Shown here: positions 11,650 to 22,683 of the stretch, piece by piece
How the letters are laid out: each line of letters starts with the position of its first letter
How positions within the stretch are numbered: the first letter of the stretch is position 1
NCBI GenBank assembly: GCA_002786025.1
Contig: NHNW01000032.1
Location: 124,001-188,000, forward strand
Direction of reading: 5' to 3'
Source of the DNA: Zasmidium citrigriseum
Lineage: Eukaryota; Ascomycota; Dothideomycetes; Mycosphaerellales; Mycosphaerellaceae
DNA length: 64,000 nt
Translations under genes and position numbers: made by a program
The notes under the pieces: generated by a model
The model's input: the letters and a program-made list of their open reading frames with translations, nothing else
Databases searched by the model: none
What the model was told of the DNA's origin: nothing

Positions 11650-14208
11650 GCTTGCGGTTTGAACGCGCGAGTGCCGAGCGAGAACGTGTTCGGATTAGCT
11701 GACGGAGGATGTTTTGGGATGTGCTTGAAAGCTGATGAGGATCAGAAGTATCGTGCTGCTGCTCCACACAAATGTACTCCTCTTCCTGGGCGGAACGGGC
11801 ACAAGGCATTGTGTGAAGGGGTCGAAAGTAGGCATTGTTTAAATCAGTAGTACCAACGCTGCATTGTTCTCCTTCAAAGTCTTCTTTGTTTGAACAACTC
11901 CAATCCTGTTAAGCTTGGTGATGGTCGATTACAGCGCAGTTGTGTAGCCACCTGGGCATGTTTAGCCATCATCTGGTAGATAAGATGGGTTGTTAAGCCA
12001 GTCGGTCTACCGCTGATGGCAATGCTGTTCCCCCGGAGACTTGGGAGCAAAACAGTCAACCCGCCGCGCGCTTGAACGATCGTATCATGTACTATCATGT
12101 ACTGGAAGCGCGGTGGCCCGCAATACTCTTCAGCTGCTTCTCAACTGCTGCTTGTGATATAGTGCGTGAGGCACTCTCTGCTGATTCTTCTTCGTGCCGT
12201 CTGGAACACAGTCGTTAGGGACAGCCGCCGCTGAACGATGTGACGTGCGGGCGTTCAAGCGCCCCGAAAGCAGTTCTCCTTACTTGAGTTCCTACGCATG
12301 TGTCACCACTGCATCGGTATTGTCTTTCCGTGCGAGAAAACAGCGCCTGGCACGCATGATAGGGCGCCCGGTCCGATGCTCACTGTCGCCGTTAGCTCGG
12401 CGATACCGCCTGGGTGCCGGCATCCGTCCTCAAGGCGGTTCTTGATGGTCTTGATGCGTTTGAGTCAGAACTCGTCCGGACTGCCTTAAGTACTTGACGT
12501 TGGAAGCCGTTTTTCCGGTACTTGTAGCCCCAGCGCTCTCGAGGCCTAGCGTGCAGCGTTGAAATCGTTCCCATTGGTATTGCTGCTAGCATCAAGAGTG
12601 GTACCAGTGTGTGTGATGCAAAGACAGCCGGCAAGCGCGATGATGCAATTGAGAGACTCTGCTGAATCTAGTAACCCACCCTTAGCGAGCGTCAGAATGA
12701 CAGAGCACCAGCGAGTAGGATCTACCTGTGATCAACCGATGGGTCAAAGTCCTCCAGCGGGAGCCACTTCAAATATCAACTCGGCGGGATGCAGGCTTCG
12801 ACGGCTCGTCGAAGATCCAGTATGCCGCTTTCGGCCAGTTGAATGGTCTCCCGGCTTGGGGCGAGATATGATGTGCAAGTGCAGCTAATCAGTCCATGGA
12901 ATGCCAACGGTGGAACTTGACAGCTACTGCCACGCATACGATCGGGACCCACGCAACCTATTGGGACCTCTGAGTGGAGGTGCGTGCAGTCGAAGGTGGT
13001 CCCGCTTGCGTCGTCGGACGCGAGAGCCTTCGACTTGTAGCTCAATTGCCGAAGTCTGCATAGGAATACCGCTTAGTCGGCCCTTGAGTGTAGTTGGCGA
13101 AGTTCTTCCTACCTCGTTAAGGTCGATTGCGCCGATTCGTATTGAAGTCTCCCGGAGTAAAAGCCATGGAAATCCGTGGAATGATTGCTCTGGTAGAAAG
13201 GTACTTCCGAGAAAGGCTCTGGTCCTGGTCCGACTGCAGTCAAGGAAAAGAACTATTGTCCAGATGCGATGGTGGGAGGTCATGTGCAGAAGCTTGAATG
13301 ATAAGTGGTATGTCTGCGGTAGTCGTTGCAGAAGGGTGGGCATTGAAGGTGTCTTGATAATTGCATCCAGAATCTGACCCTCGTAGTATTTCCCGTCGGT
13401 GTAAACAACAATGGCCTTCATTCATCGTTTGGACAAGCCTGAGGGCCAGATGATGTCGTATTCAAAAACTGCTGAGTGCAAGCCGCGCGAATGTGGCGTC
13501 CAGTCGGTGATACCCGTGGATGCCTGGCTTGCGCGGGAAACAGTCCTGGCGGGCCCGCCCTAGCGTCGATTCTGGGAGCGCGAGAATCAACATCATTTCT
13601 GGCAGGGCCGTAGTGTAAGGATCTTCGTGGGAGTGTTTGGAGTTGGTTCTGGGTGTTGGATTTGGGAAGAGCAGAAAAGGAGATGAAGTCGAAGCTCAGC
13701 TTGGCTGAGGGTCCAGTTCTGGCGCGGGCGGCTTCCTCAGCGCCCCATTAACATGGCTGCAGATCTTGGTAGATGAACCACGAGAAGGTACATTCGACAT
13801 CGAGGCGTGTCTCGCTTCCAGAAGATACAACAAGAGTGACGAATTCCCCGACGATGAATGCCTAAGATGTCATGTCCAATCAAACTCGCTGGCTTTCATT
13901 CCCCAAGGACAGTTGCGACCTGACCCGGGGCACGGGGTAAAGGCTTATACGAAGCACCGCGATCGTACGAGTAAAGCGCTGGTCGCAGGTCGCAGTCACG
14001 GAGAGCAATACGCGGATTGATTGATTAATGGCCAAAAAGAATGTGAAAGGGTAAAGAGCAGAGCTTCAGAACATATCATGATGGTATCTTTGCTGCTTGA
14101 CTGGATTCAGATCAGAGCCGGAAAACACTGTTGATGCTCTTTGAAGAGCCTGAGAGGAACGCCAGATCCGCCAAGCACGCCACGGCAAGACCACGTGAGC
14201 AACAGCAA
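11650..14208. other. Long intergenic region; only degenerate frames
   Basis: The longest frames are a 165-codon minus-strand frame (12924-13421) and a 158-codon plus-strand frame opposite it. Neither carries a recognisable domain, and neighbouring frames break quickly. An 84-codon frame at 13766-14020 begins with TTG and has no in-frame ATG start. The region may contain a decayed gene, but I cannot identify one. Confidence 0.45.
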
Positions 14209-15019
14209 CTACTCCTTCTTCAACCCATCCCCATGATTCCAATACGCATTCCGAAACTGCTCAAAGAAGCAGTACTTCTGCCCACCAACCGCGCGATCCC
14301 AAGTCATACACGCCATACAGCCCATCAACCCACACGCCGCCGATGAAGAACACGTCCGACCAATGCAATACGAACTCCGACCCTCCAGCTCCCGTTTGAC
14401 CTCCTCAAACTCGTTCATGGCCTTTCTGTATAGCCGATCGACCTCCGCGTACATCTCGTCGTTTTGGTATGGCTCTGGACCACCGTGTTCGTGGTGCCGC
14501 ATCTCGCGGGGTGGGTTCAGGTGCTTGGAGGGATGAACGTCATGGCCGGAGATGGTGGCGTAGACGGAGAGGAGGTGGGGGCGCATTGGGGCGAGGTGAG
14601 CGGGAGAGGATTCGATCATGCGCTTGATCTGGGCGTTGGAGAAGGGAAGGGCGGAGAGGACGGTGCCGTTTGCGGCGTAGGAGCGGAGGACGCCGTCGTC
14701 GGCGAGGTGAACGAAGCCGGCGGGGTCATGGGCGAAGTCGGGTGGCAGGATGTTGAAGTCGGAATCGGCAGACTGGGGAATATCAGTGAGGTGCTTGAGA
14801 ATCATGTCGGAGTCGGCTTACCGGGGTCGAAGATGGGATAAGAGGAGACTCGGTGGGGGTGGAACCCGCCGGGGTGATGATCAAGCTGGACAAGTCGTCG
14901 CCCATGCCCTATTAGTCGTGTGTCAGCACATTGCCTTCGAGGGTCGCGGATGGCGATACCTGAGGGGCTGCGACTGCGAAGCCCGCCGCGGCGGCCGCGA
15001 TGAGAAGTGCGGCTCGCAT
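14209..15019 (-). CDS. Secreted cysteine-containing protein, 236 aa, three exons
   Basis: Exons, in transcript order, are 15019-14960, 14908-14822 and 14772-14209, with every junction in phase 0. Introns of 51 and 49 bp have GTATCG/GTAAGC donors, GCTGAC and CACTGAT branch sites and TAG/CAG acceptors. Exon 1 is a signal peptide (MRAALLIAAAAAGFAVAAPQ), so the product should be secreted. The body is a soluble helical domain (residues about 50-190). A C-terminal cysteine cluster near residues 195-220 reads C-x4-C-x5-C-x4-C-x2-C, followed by one more Cys. Such CxxxxC...GC-xx-C motifs occur in small secreted fungal proteins. No enzyme domain is visible. It is a candidate effector or cell-wall-associated protein; that role is inferred from secretion and the cysteine pattern only. 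Confidence 0.8.
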
Positions 15020-15963
15020 GATGAAATCTCGGTGCAGTATGGATGCCGATGTGGTATGAATACTCGAGAAAGAATGCTGATGTCCACGACGATGGTGCAG
15101 TTGTCGGCGTGCAGAAGCAAGATCAAGAAGAATCGCGAAGCCTGAGCCGCTTGGGATCACAGAACTTGCACGTGGGACTGCAAGCACAGGCCGTGTGAAT
15201 GAATGAATCGCGAGCCAGGGACGTCTCACGAGCATCAGCTGAATTGCGTGCGCTCGCGCGTCCTGCATCTGACATTTTGATCGCCCAGCCTCGAATGCGC
15301 TGCACTCCCGGGTGCTCTCATTCTGGTATTCAGTTTCATATGACTTCCAGACGCCTGGACGATGCGTGATGCAGCAGCCTACAGTCGGGTGACAGATCTC
15401 TGGCTCTTATTACCTGAACTGGACTGCACAACGAGCTAGTCCCATCACGCCGACGCCTTCACGTCGCCAGCTGGGACAGTCCCAGTCAGCGGTACGATAT
15501 AACTCCGGCTCTGTTCCTCTCCGAATGAGCAATGCGGAATGACTACAGGATGGCGCTTCCTCCGAAACAAAATACCGTGGCTTGGCGATTCAGCTCGGCG
15601 CCCGCCAGATGCTTACATTGATGCCCTTTCGAGCAACAATTCGCTCGGCCCTCGATACGAGAGGCATTAGATGTGTTCGCCGTCAATGGCACCATTGTCT
15701 GGTTAGAGAGTTTCGATCAGTGGAAGGCGCAAAGCATTGTCTGCGTCCAGGTATCAAGAGTTCATTGTTCGTCGGATCGAATCAATGACGTTGGGACAGA
15801 ACCGGAAGTGGTGATATACGCTCCCCCTCCCTTCGAGCTGAACGTTGCTTCTCTTACAGAAGATCCTCTTTCTTACAGAACCCATTCCTCCAGACACACC
15901 CGAACAGACAGTGCAGCTGTCTACTTCCCATCCGACAACGGCCGCTCCAGATTCTTAACAGCT
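15020..15963. other. Intergenic region between divergent genes
   Basis: Shared upstream region of the secreted protein (minus) and the RING protein (plus). The frame of the RING gene is open back to 15673, but the sequence there is promoter/UTR-like. No other gene is seen. Confidence 0.5.
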
Positions 15964-17523
15964 ATGGCACCAGCCCAGAGTTCATTAGCCAGCTCTGCTC
16001 AGCCGAATCACTCCGTCACGATCTCGCTCCCCGTTCCTCACTTGCTTAAGCCCGGCGAGTCGCTCACGTTCGTCGACCTACCAGGTCTGAACCACAAGTA
16101 TGAACCTTTTCCACTGACTCAAGACCAGAACATCAACAAGAACTTCCCAACCTTCGATCCTGCCAACACGGAGTTCAAGACGCTTTACCGCTGCGGCGAT
16201 GCGTTGAAGAATGACTTTGTGCCGACAGGTAGTCTAGAAACGGACATGGCGGAATGCCTCGCCCATCCCGGATGCACGTCGCTCTACGGCCTAGTATACC
16301 AGCCGATGAGCTCTCAAGATACTCCCAAGGTCCGCATCCATCGTGTTACCACCTTCTACCTTGCCAATGGTGAGGTGATCAATGCCGAATCCTCCACGTA
16401 TGACTCCTCTGTCACAGACTGGTTTGGCTTCAGCAGTTCGCCGTCCGCTCAGCTCTGGCAAAAGGACATCAACGCCATGATATGCCAGCACGGAGAGCGG
16501 GCGCCACGCAACTACAAGCGCGTGTTGCTCGGCATCACCGCAGAACCGATATGGCAGAATCGCTTCGGCGGCGAGAACCCGTGGAAGGCGCCCAGGATTC
16601 CCGCTATTGAGCAGACAGTTGCTAAGCTGGCGACCGTCACCGATCGGGAAGCGCTCGGCGCAATCAATGGCGGTCTCTCAACAGACGACAAAATCGAACG
16701 ATGTATCATTTGTCGAGTCGACTTTGCAGATGAGCCAGACTTCGCCGACAAGATTGTGCTCCTGCCATGCTCCAAGCAGCACCCCGTATGCCTACACTGT
16801 TTGACTCCATGGATACAGCACTGCACGCTGCAGAAGGTGCGATGCCCGCTGTGCAGTAGGCAGCTTGCCAATGCTCAGCTGATTGCTCAACATGCACCAA
16901 ACGCCTTCGATGTCGACGCTCCAATCTTCATCAACGACCCGCTGTACAGCGACTGGGAGAACTTCGAGCGTTCTTGCGCAGATCTCGACAGGGATCTTGT
17001 CAAGAACAACGAGTCCACGAGGCTTTTCATTCATGCCGGTCTCCTGGCTTTCGCCTGGAGCATTGTCGTCCATACGGCTCCAGCACCTCATGATGAAGGT
17101 TGGCATCTCGTTCAGACGAACCTGCCAGATTACACACTTCTGCAACAAGCCTTTCACCAGACGATCAACGATCATGACGGCATGAATGTCCCCGTCAACG
17201 AGTTCCTCAAGATCCTAGAAGACGCTTTGCAAGCAACCTTCCGACGGGAGATCATGCGCACCGGCGCTCACACCCTCTACAGCTCCGATGCACTCAAATA
17301 TGTCCTCGCCGGCGAGATTGATGTCCCCATGCGGCCGGCTTTCAAGCTTTTCGTTGAGAAGAGCTTCAACCGGGTGCTGAGGTTTGTACTGGTTAGGAAG
17401 TGCACGGAGGAGGGACATTGCGAGGGGGTGAGATGTTTTATCGGATTACCTGAGGGGGCAGAGATCGAGGAAGGAGACAAATTGAGAATGAGCTTTGCTT
17501 TTGGGGACTTCCACACAGATTGA
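15964..17523 (+). CDS. RING-finger protein, 519 aa, intact paralogue of the 50-52 kb copy
   Basis: Start chosen at ATG 15964 (MAPAQSSLASS), because the first conserved block shared with the paralogue at 50453-52150 begins just after it. Residues about 15-200 form a beta-rich N-terminal domain (SVTISLPVPHLLKPGESL, YEPFPLTQD) of unknown fold. A RING finger spans about 247-297: C-IIC, then LPCSKQHPVCLHCLTPW and a closing CPLC pair. A conserved C-terminal domain of about 200 residues follows. RING domains usually recruit a ubiquitin-charged E2, so an E3 ligase role is likely but unproven. No intron signals are needed. Its paralogue is interrupted by two stop codons, so this may be the functional copy. 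Confidence 0.85.
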   Translation: MAPAQSSLASSAQPNHSVTISLPVPHLLKPGESLTFVDLPGLNHKYEPFPLTQDQNINKNFPTFDPANTEFKTLYRCGDALKNDFVPTGSLETDMAECLAHPGCTSLYGLVYQPMSSQDTPKVRIHRVTTFYLANGEVINAESSTYDSSVTDWFGFSSSPSAQLWQKDINAMICQHGERAPRNYKRVLLGITAEPIWQNRFGGENPWKAPRIPAIEQTVAKLATVTDREALGAINGGLSTDDKIERCIICRVDFADEPDFADKIVLLPCSKQHPVCLHCLTPWIQHCTLQKVRCPLCSRQLANAQLIAQHAPNAFDVDAPIFINDPLYSDWENFERSCADLDRDLVKNNESTRLFIHAGLLAFAWSIVVHTAPAPHDEGWHLVQTNLPDYTLLQQAFHQTINDHDGMNVPVNEFLKILEDALQATFRREIMRTGAHTLYSSDALKYVLAGEIDVPMRPAFKLFVEKSFNRVLRFVLVRKCTEEGHCEGVRCFIGLPEGAEIEEGDKLRMSFAFGDFHTD

Positions 17524-17990
17524 ATCGGCGTTTTGGCGTTTTTGCTATTGAACCAGATTGATGAATGATTTGCTTTTGGGATACAATACTACTCTCCTTG
17601 ACTTTTCCTTTTCTCATCTCCATCTGCCGTGATATGCTTCGTCATCTTTTTATCGCAGGTGTCGTATCATCCCACTGCTGTATTGAGCCAACTGTCTCGA
17701 TCCCGAGATGACGCTCAAAGGCCGACGAACGTCCCCTGGACGAGTCGTAATAAGAGACAGGTCACAGGAGCTCTCTTGAATGCATATGCGAATGCTAATG
17801 ACTGTTATCTACGGGTGCCTCGAAAGCTAGAGCGAGCATGGAACGTTGCTAGAAGTCGCCGGCTTCAACATTCACGACCCCTTGAGCACGAGCCTGCTCG
17901 TGAACACAGCTCGTGCAAATTTTAATGCACCGTGAAGATCCACGCACTGGTCGAATATTAGACACTTTGATCGCCCGCTCGCTATGCTCT
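17524..17990. other. Intergenic region
   Basis: Holds the 3' UTR of the RING gene and the promoter/5' UTR of the membrane protein. The membrane-protein frame is open back to 17913, with an alternative ATG at 17925. Confidence 0.5.
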
Positions 17991-18785
17991 ATGGAGGGCA
18001 TCTACTATACTCGAGTCCCAATCCTCAACCAAGACCAGAGCCCGAACTATCCAAATCCGCTCCTCGAAGTAACCCTCCCCGAAACAACCCACACAGGCTC
18101 CTCAGACTCACAACTAGGCATGCACCACAAGATGGGCCACCACGACTCCGACACCAGCGACACCGACCTCCCCACCCTCACTCTCCGCTTCCTCGCCTCA
18201 TTAGCCTTCATCCTCCCCGCCCTAGCGACCTTCACGCCGGGCCTCGTCGCCATAATCCTCGGCACGCTCCTCGTATTACAAACCATCCAACTCGACCTCC
18301 CGCCGTCTTTCCTCCTTCGCGGAGTCCTCTCGTTTATCTCCGGGATACTGGCGTGTCTGATTGCAGGTTATGTTGTGATTGGCCCGCCGACGGATGGGAC
18401 GATGTGGATGGGGTTCGTCGGGTGGTGCTGGCTGGCTTTTGTGGGTGGAGTGGTTGTTTGTGGGGTGCATGGGTGGATGGCGTTGAGGGCGTTGGTGTGG
18501 GTTGAGAGAGAGTGGTTTGGACGGGCTGGGTTTGAGAGGGAGCCGCTTTTGGTTGGGAGGGAGGGGGGCAGCTTTGATGATAGTGTTGGGGATAGTGAGG
18601 ATGGAATGGAGACGGAGAGTTGGAGGAGTGAGGAGAGGTTGGAGACAGACGGTTGGTGGGCTAGGGAGAGGACGGAGACGGAGACGGAGAGTTGGAGGGG
18701 TGGGGAGAGTGGGTATGATGGGAGCGAGGAGGGAAGTGCGGCAACGCAAGGGCTTCTGGATCGATCGAGTCAGGGATACGATTGA
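17991..18785 (+). CDS. Membrane protein with four predicted spans and an acidic repeat tail, 264 aa
   Basis: ATG at 17991 (MEGIYYTRVPIL) is chosen; an in-frame ATG at 17925 would add 22 residues. Hydrophobic segments lie at about 64-80, 83-101, 108-130 and 138-163, the last two separated by IGPPTDGTMW. The N-terminus is polar and His/Asp-rich. The cytosolic-looking tail after residue 180 is acidic and repetitive, with related units such as TESWRSEERLETDGW and TETESWRGGE. There is no signal peptide and no recognised family. The product is probably an integral membrane protein of unknown function. Confidence 0.65.
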   Translation: MEGIYYTRVPILNQDQSPNYPNPLLEVTLPETTHTGSSDSQLGMHHKMGHHDSDTSDTDLPTLTLRFLASLAFILPALATFTPGLVAIILGTLLVLQTIQLDLPPSFLLRGVLSFISGILACLIAGYVVIGPPTDGTMWMGFVGWCWLAFVGGVVVCGVHGWMALRALVWVEREWFGRAGFEREPLLVGREGGSFDDSVGDSEDGMETESWRSEERLETDGWWARERTETETESWRGGESGYDGSEEGSAATQGLLDRSSQGYD

Positions 18786-19110
18786 GAGATGTTCGTCTGA
18801 GTCTTTGAGAATGGAGTAGACAAGCAGTCCCTTTATTCGTGCTGTATTCCGAGCGGATTCGACGCGACTGAAGCATGTATATCCAGCTCGTTCTGTCCAT
18901 TATGCTGTGTTCAAGTGGAGAGACGTTCTTATCTTCTGATCCACAATCGTCTATCCACATGCTGCTCTCTGTTCAGCTGCCGTCGGTGTGCATTCGGCCT
19001 TGAAAGCCTTGTAGTTCTCATCTCGTGTCGCTGCTGCTGATATCATTAGCACATGTAGCCTTTCAATGGCATGGATGACATACTGTGTGTTGGGGATGGG
19101 AATTGATGGT
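18786..19110. other. Intergenic region between convergent genes
   Basis: 3' flanks of the membrane-protein gene and of the minus-strand BTB-like gene. Nothing else is seen. Confidence 0.5.
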
Positions 19111-20165
19111 CTACTGAGCCCGCTCCTTGCCCTTGCCCTGATACTGTGTAGCTGGCTGCCGGTTCCGAGCAAGCACAGCCTCTCGAACATCCTCCGTCAT
19201 GGGCGCCAATCCCATAGCAACGTCATCAATCCGCTTCTGCATGTTCTGCTCCCGCCGCTGATGACTCCGCCGCATACGCATGTTGTTGCGCCGACGATGG
19301 TTGTCGATCTGGTTCTGGCGGAAGATGTCGTTCTTCGGCTTGAGTTCCTTGAACTTCTGGTCGATGGCGTAGCCCAGCTCTGGGAATGGCTCGTACGCTC
19401 TCTCGAAGGCTTCGATTTGCGGTCGGGTGAATTTGTCGTGGATCAGGTCCCAGACATACTGGTGGATCATGGCCTGCCAGACCTTGCGCTTGCTGTAGTC
19501 GTCGGAGTCCTTGAACATGACTGGACATGATTAGCATGTGTGGCGTGATGTGGCAAGCAACTGAACATACCAGTGCTGTCATAGACAGCGAGCATGATGT
19601 TGGGAGTCATCCTGATGTGGGAGATAACGTAGCCGAGGTGGTTGCCAACAGCATCCATGGCGCTCTGCGGGCGGATGGCGAGGATCTGGCAGGCGTTCCA
19701 GATGTACAGCTTCCGCTCGACGGCCATCTCCTTCATGCCGATGTAGAGGTCTTGGCGGTTGTTGTGGTTCTTGATGATGCTGAGCACATGATGAAGCGCT
19801 GATGGAGAGCCCTCAGGCATGGTGATCTCGCGCGACATCTCTCCCGGCGCGTCCAGGATCCAGCCCTTGAGGAATTCGTCGTACTGGGCGCTGTGGAACA
19901 TGAGCTTGTTCCGCGGCATGGTGATGATGAATCTCCGCTCCTTGTCGATGCCGGGACGGCGGAGGAAGATATGCACGACTGGCATGCGGGGAGGAGGAGG
20001 AGGCATTGCGCGGGACGCCATTGTTCTCGATGGTTGCATGGTGGACAGAGGGATTGCTGGTGCTGGTGTTGGCGTGGTTGGAGGAGGCGAGTTGGGGATG
20101 GAAGCGGATTGTTTTGGTGAAGTTGGCGATTTTGACGCCGAGACCGAGGGCTGTGCGGCGGCCAT
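19111..20165 (-). CDS. BTB/POZ-like protein, 334 aa, two exons (family member 1)
   Basis: Exons 20165-19571 and 19520-19111 are joined across a 50-bp intron with GTATGT donor, TGCTAAT branch site and CCAG acceptor; the splice restores one frame. A Pro/Ser-rich N-terminus (residues 1-65) precedes a BTB-like core at about 67-140. That core shows a leading strand VVHIFLRR, the LMFHSAQYDEFLKGW helix and the REITMPEGSPSALHHVLSIIKNH segment, matching the usual BTB order. A helical domain (about 140-270) and a basic Gln/Arg-rich tail follow. BTB proteins often dimerise and serve as Cullin-3 adaptors. No substrate-binding repeat is seen. It is the most divergent of five BTB-like genes in the window. 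Confidence 0.75.
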
Positions 20166-21378
20166 CGTGACGAGGTCCGTGCGGGTGAAAAGGGGCGCTT
20201 GGCACTGGATATCTCTTCTGACTATATCGTTGGAGCAGATGATTATTACGGATTTCAGCGGCACAGATAGTAGGGCTTTGCACGAGATAAATGCATATGA
20301 ACATTGATTGCTAGCAAACATCTTTCACGCCCAAAGGGGCAAAGCCTGCGCAGCCTCCCGATGCACGTGGAAGGATTACGAAGCTTAATTCGACTTCACC
20401 TCCGCATTCACACCAGCTAATCCATGAATGCCAACGACATCTGACCTCGCTGCAGGACTTAAGGAGACCGCAGTGAAGGCGGCAGATGAGTATGTCGCCC
20501 AAGATGCAAGCACGGGCCGGGAGGGGAAGATTGCCGGTCTCCGCAAGTATTCGCTCGCGCACAAGGCAGCCGTGGGGACAGCGAACATATGCTCCGCGAT
20601 ACTTCACGATTTCGGCGTCGCCAACTATCATCGCTCGCGTCGTATTCCGCTGCACGACTCGCACTCCGCGGAATGGGAGACCACGGACATCCCATCTTCA
20701 TCCGCGCGAAAGATGGCATCGTACTCCATCAAGGCGTTTCCAGCTTCTGGAAATACGATCACGTCGTTCAGCTCTGCAGCCCACCATCCATTGGACGACA
20801 TCTTGGAGTGCAGGTCCCTGGCTCTGGTCATCGCATCCTTCCTGGACTAGATTATTGGGACCATTGATGGGGCTCGTTGAGCACTGAATACAATTGAATT
20901 GCGAAGCCTCGGCTGAGGTTTGATCCGTCACCAGGCCCACTGGCTTTCCTCACGCCGGGGCTATCTCTGTACTGTATGCCACTGGAGTCTTCGCGTTGCC
21001 TGCCTCTAATATGGCGGTGTTTCACCATGTATACCACGCAATACTACGCTACGAGCTGAAAAGTTGGCAACGCAGGACAAGTGCTTTCCGGTTCCTACGC
21101 ACCCGAACGGTGTTTTGAACGAATGGAGACATGATATGCCATAATCGTCTGGTGTGCATGTCCGAGATATCTGCTACGACGACCCTTTTGTTTCAAAAGG
21201 CTGACATTCTTATGACTCTGTTGTTGGGAGATGTACGAGAGGAAGGATTGATTCCGACGCATACTGAACATGGCTTACTTACCAACCTTCTCAATCCTCC
21301 ACAGCACCGAACGCAACACAAACCCAGCAGCCAGCAACCATCCCCTTCCTCCCTCCACCTCTTCCCGGCGTCAACATT
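20166..21378. other. Intergenic region with an uncertain 140-codon frame
   Basis: A plus-strand frame at 20428-20850 starts with ATG (MPTTSDLAAGLKETAVKAADEY) but has no recognisable domain, and frames of similar length overlap it on the other strand. I do not call it a gene. The rest is the 5' flank of the BTB-like gene and the 3' flank of the coiled-coil gene. Confidence 0.4.
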
Positions 21379-21810
21379 CTACCGGCCCTTCCCCAACTGC
21401 CTCTCAACCTCCCCATCAATCTCCTCCCCCTGCAACCTCTCCGCATAAAGCGGAAACTTCTCCATATCAACCTCATACCTCAACTCCACAAACGCCTGCC
21501 TCGCATTATCCGAACTCTCCTGCAGTTCCGCAATCTCGACATTCTGAGCCGCGATTTTTTGTTGAGCGGCTTTGGCGAGTTCGGTCTGGGCGAGGAGCTC
21601 TTGTTCGAGTTGCCAGATGCGGAGACGGAGAGAGTTGTTCTCGTTGGTGAGGGTGAAGAGTTGGGCTTGGGTTGGATGGGTGGCAGGTGTGGGGAGGGGA
21701 TGGTAGGTGTTGGGGGAGTTCCGGGGGTTAGACAGGAGTTGATTCTGGGTTGGATGGGTGGTGGGGGTGGGGAAGAGATGGAAGTTGTTGGGTTTTTGGG
21801 AGTTCGACAT
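21379..21810 (-). CDS. Coiled-coil protein with C-terminal KFPLYAE motif, 143 aa
   Basis: Uninterrupted from ATG 21810. The N-terminal half is Pro/Thr/Asn-rich and contains a repeated NPRNSPNTYHPLP/PTPATHPTQAQL theme. A heptad-like coiled coil runs from about residue 53 to 110 (NENNSLRLRIWQLEQELL...AELQESSDNARQAFVELR). The C-terminus, EKFPLYAERLQGEEIDGEVERQ, aligns closely with the end of the neighbouring gene (EKFPLYAESLSGRKLDEAIAAQ), which shows tandem duplication. Function unknown; the coiled coil suggests oligomerisation. Confidence 0.7.
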   Translation of the reverse strand: MSNSQKPNNFHLFPTPTTHPTQNQLLSNPRNSPNTYHPLPTPATHPTQAQLFTLTNENNSLRLRIWQLEQELLAQTELAKAAQQKIAAQNVEIAELQESSDNARQAFVELRYEVDMEKFPLYAERLQGEEIDGEVERQLGKGR

Positions 21811-22233
21811 TTTGGGTTGGGACTTGGGGGTTGGAAACAGACGTTGGTTTGACTTTCAGGAAAGGTGAGGATGGGGATGCGATAGATGAAGGCTTTGCTA
21901 AATGTAATCGCAACTCGGTGCTGCAACGCCTACGACACCTAACGTACGACACGACCAAACTGGACAATGGCATTTTGATGCCGAGAAAGCGATGGCAGTT
22001 ACGGCTGGGAACAACAAAAGAACAGGACGCTTTCCGTTAAAAGGTATTTTTAGTCTGGAATGGTGCGATGATTCATGGGTTGTCTACTCAAGGCAAGTCG
22101 ACGTTATCGGTCCAGGTCTTCTGCTGCATCAGATATGAGCCAAGTTGAAAGGGGGTATAGCGATCCTGAACGATACTAGAGAGCGACTTACCTCTCATCT
22201 ACAAATCTTTCCCTACTTACCAAACAAAACCCC
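21811..22233. other. Intergenic region
   Basis: Spacer between the two coiled-coil paralogues, both on the minus strand. No further feature is visible. Confidence 0.5.
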
Positions 22234-22683
22234 TTACTCCATCTGCTCCCGAATCTGCGCCGCAATAGCCTCATCCAGCTTCCTCCCACTCAAACTCTCC
22301 GCGTACAGCGGGAACTTCTCCTGATCTACCTCCCTCAGACGTCTGAACGCCTCCCGAGCCTGACTCCTCTGCTTTCGCATCTTTCTCACCTTGGCTTGCA
22401 TCTCGTTGGCCACATCTTCGTAGAACGTCCAGTTCCGTATAGCGGTGTCCATGCACTCTCGAGTCCAGTCGAGTTCATGACGGACGGCGGACCAAAGCTT
22501 GACGACAGTTTGTCGCTGCTGGGTCAGTCTGGTGATGCGGGACTTGAGGCGGCTTGTGGTGTGGAAGGGGGTGGTGCGGCGTTTGGAGACGTAAAAGATC
22601 ATGCGTTGACGGCGGGTTGGGAAGCGTTGGCTCGTGGCCTGTTTGGGACTTTGCTGGGGCATCATGGTGTGTGGATGTTGCAT
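22234..22683 (-). CDS. Coiled-coil protein with C-terminal KFPLYAE motif, 149 aa (tandem paralogue)
   Basis: ATG at 22683 is chosen because the open frame further upstream has no ATG. The N-terminus is Gln/Arg-rich and basic. A helical, probably coiled-coil region spans about 50-120 (RLKSRITRLTQQRQTVVKLW, VANEMQAKVRKMRKQRSQAR). The last 30 residues match the paralogue at 21379-21810, including the FPLYAE core and the Gly-x2-(L/I)-D-x3 segment. Conservation is concentrated in this C-terminal module, so it is the likely functional unit. Same strand and direct neighbour, consistent with tandem duplication. Confidence 0.65.
   Translation of the reverse strand: MQHPHTMMPQQSPKQATSQRFPTRRQRMIFYVSKRRTTPFHTTSRLKSRITRLTQQRQTVVKLWSAVRHELDWTRECMDTAIRNWTFYEDVANEMQAKVRKMRKQRSQAREAFRRLREVDQEKFPLYAESLSGRKLDEAIAAQIREQME

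Noticed and set aside
12194..13425. Possible decayed HET-type or other large gene
   Set aside because: I looked for HET motifs on both strands and could not align any block convincingly; frames are short and inconsistent.
13766..14020. 84-codon frame with DECLRCHVQS
   Set aside because: Begins at TTG with no in-frame ATG, has no splice-supported upstream exon and no recognised domain.
20428..20850. 140-codon ATG-initiated frame
   Set aside because: Competing frames of similar length on the opposite strand and no domain; not enough to call a gene.
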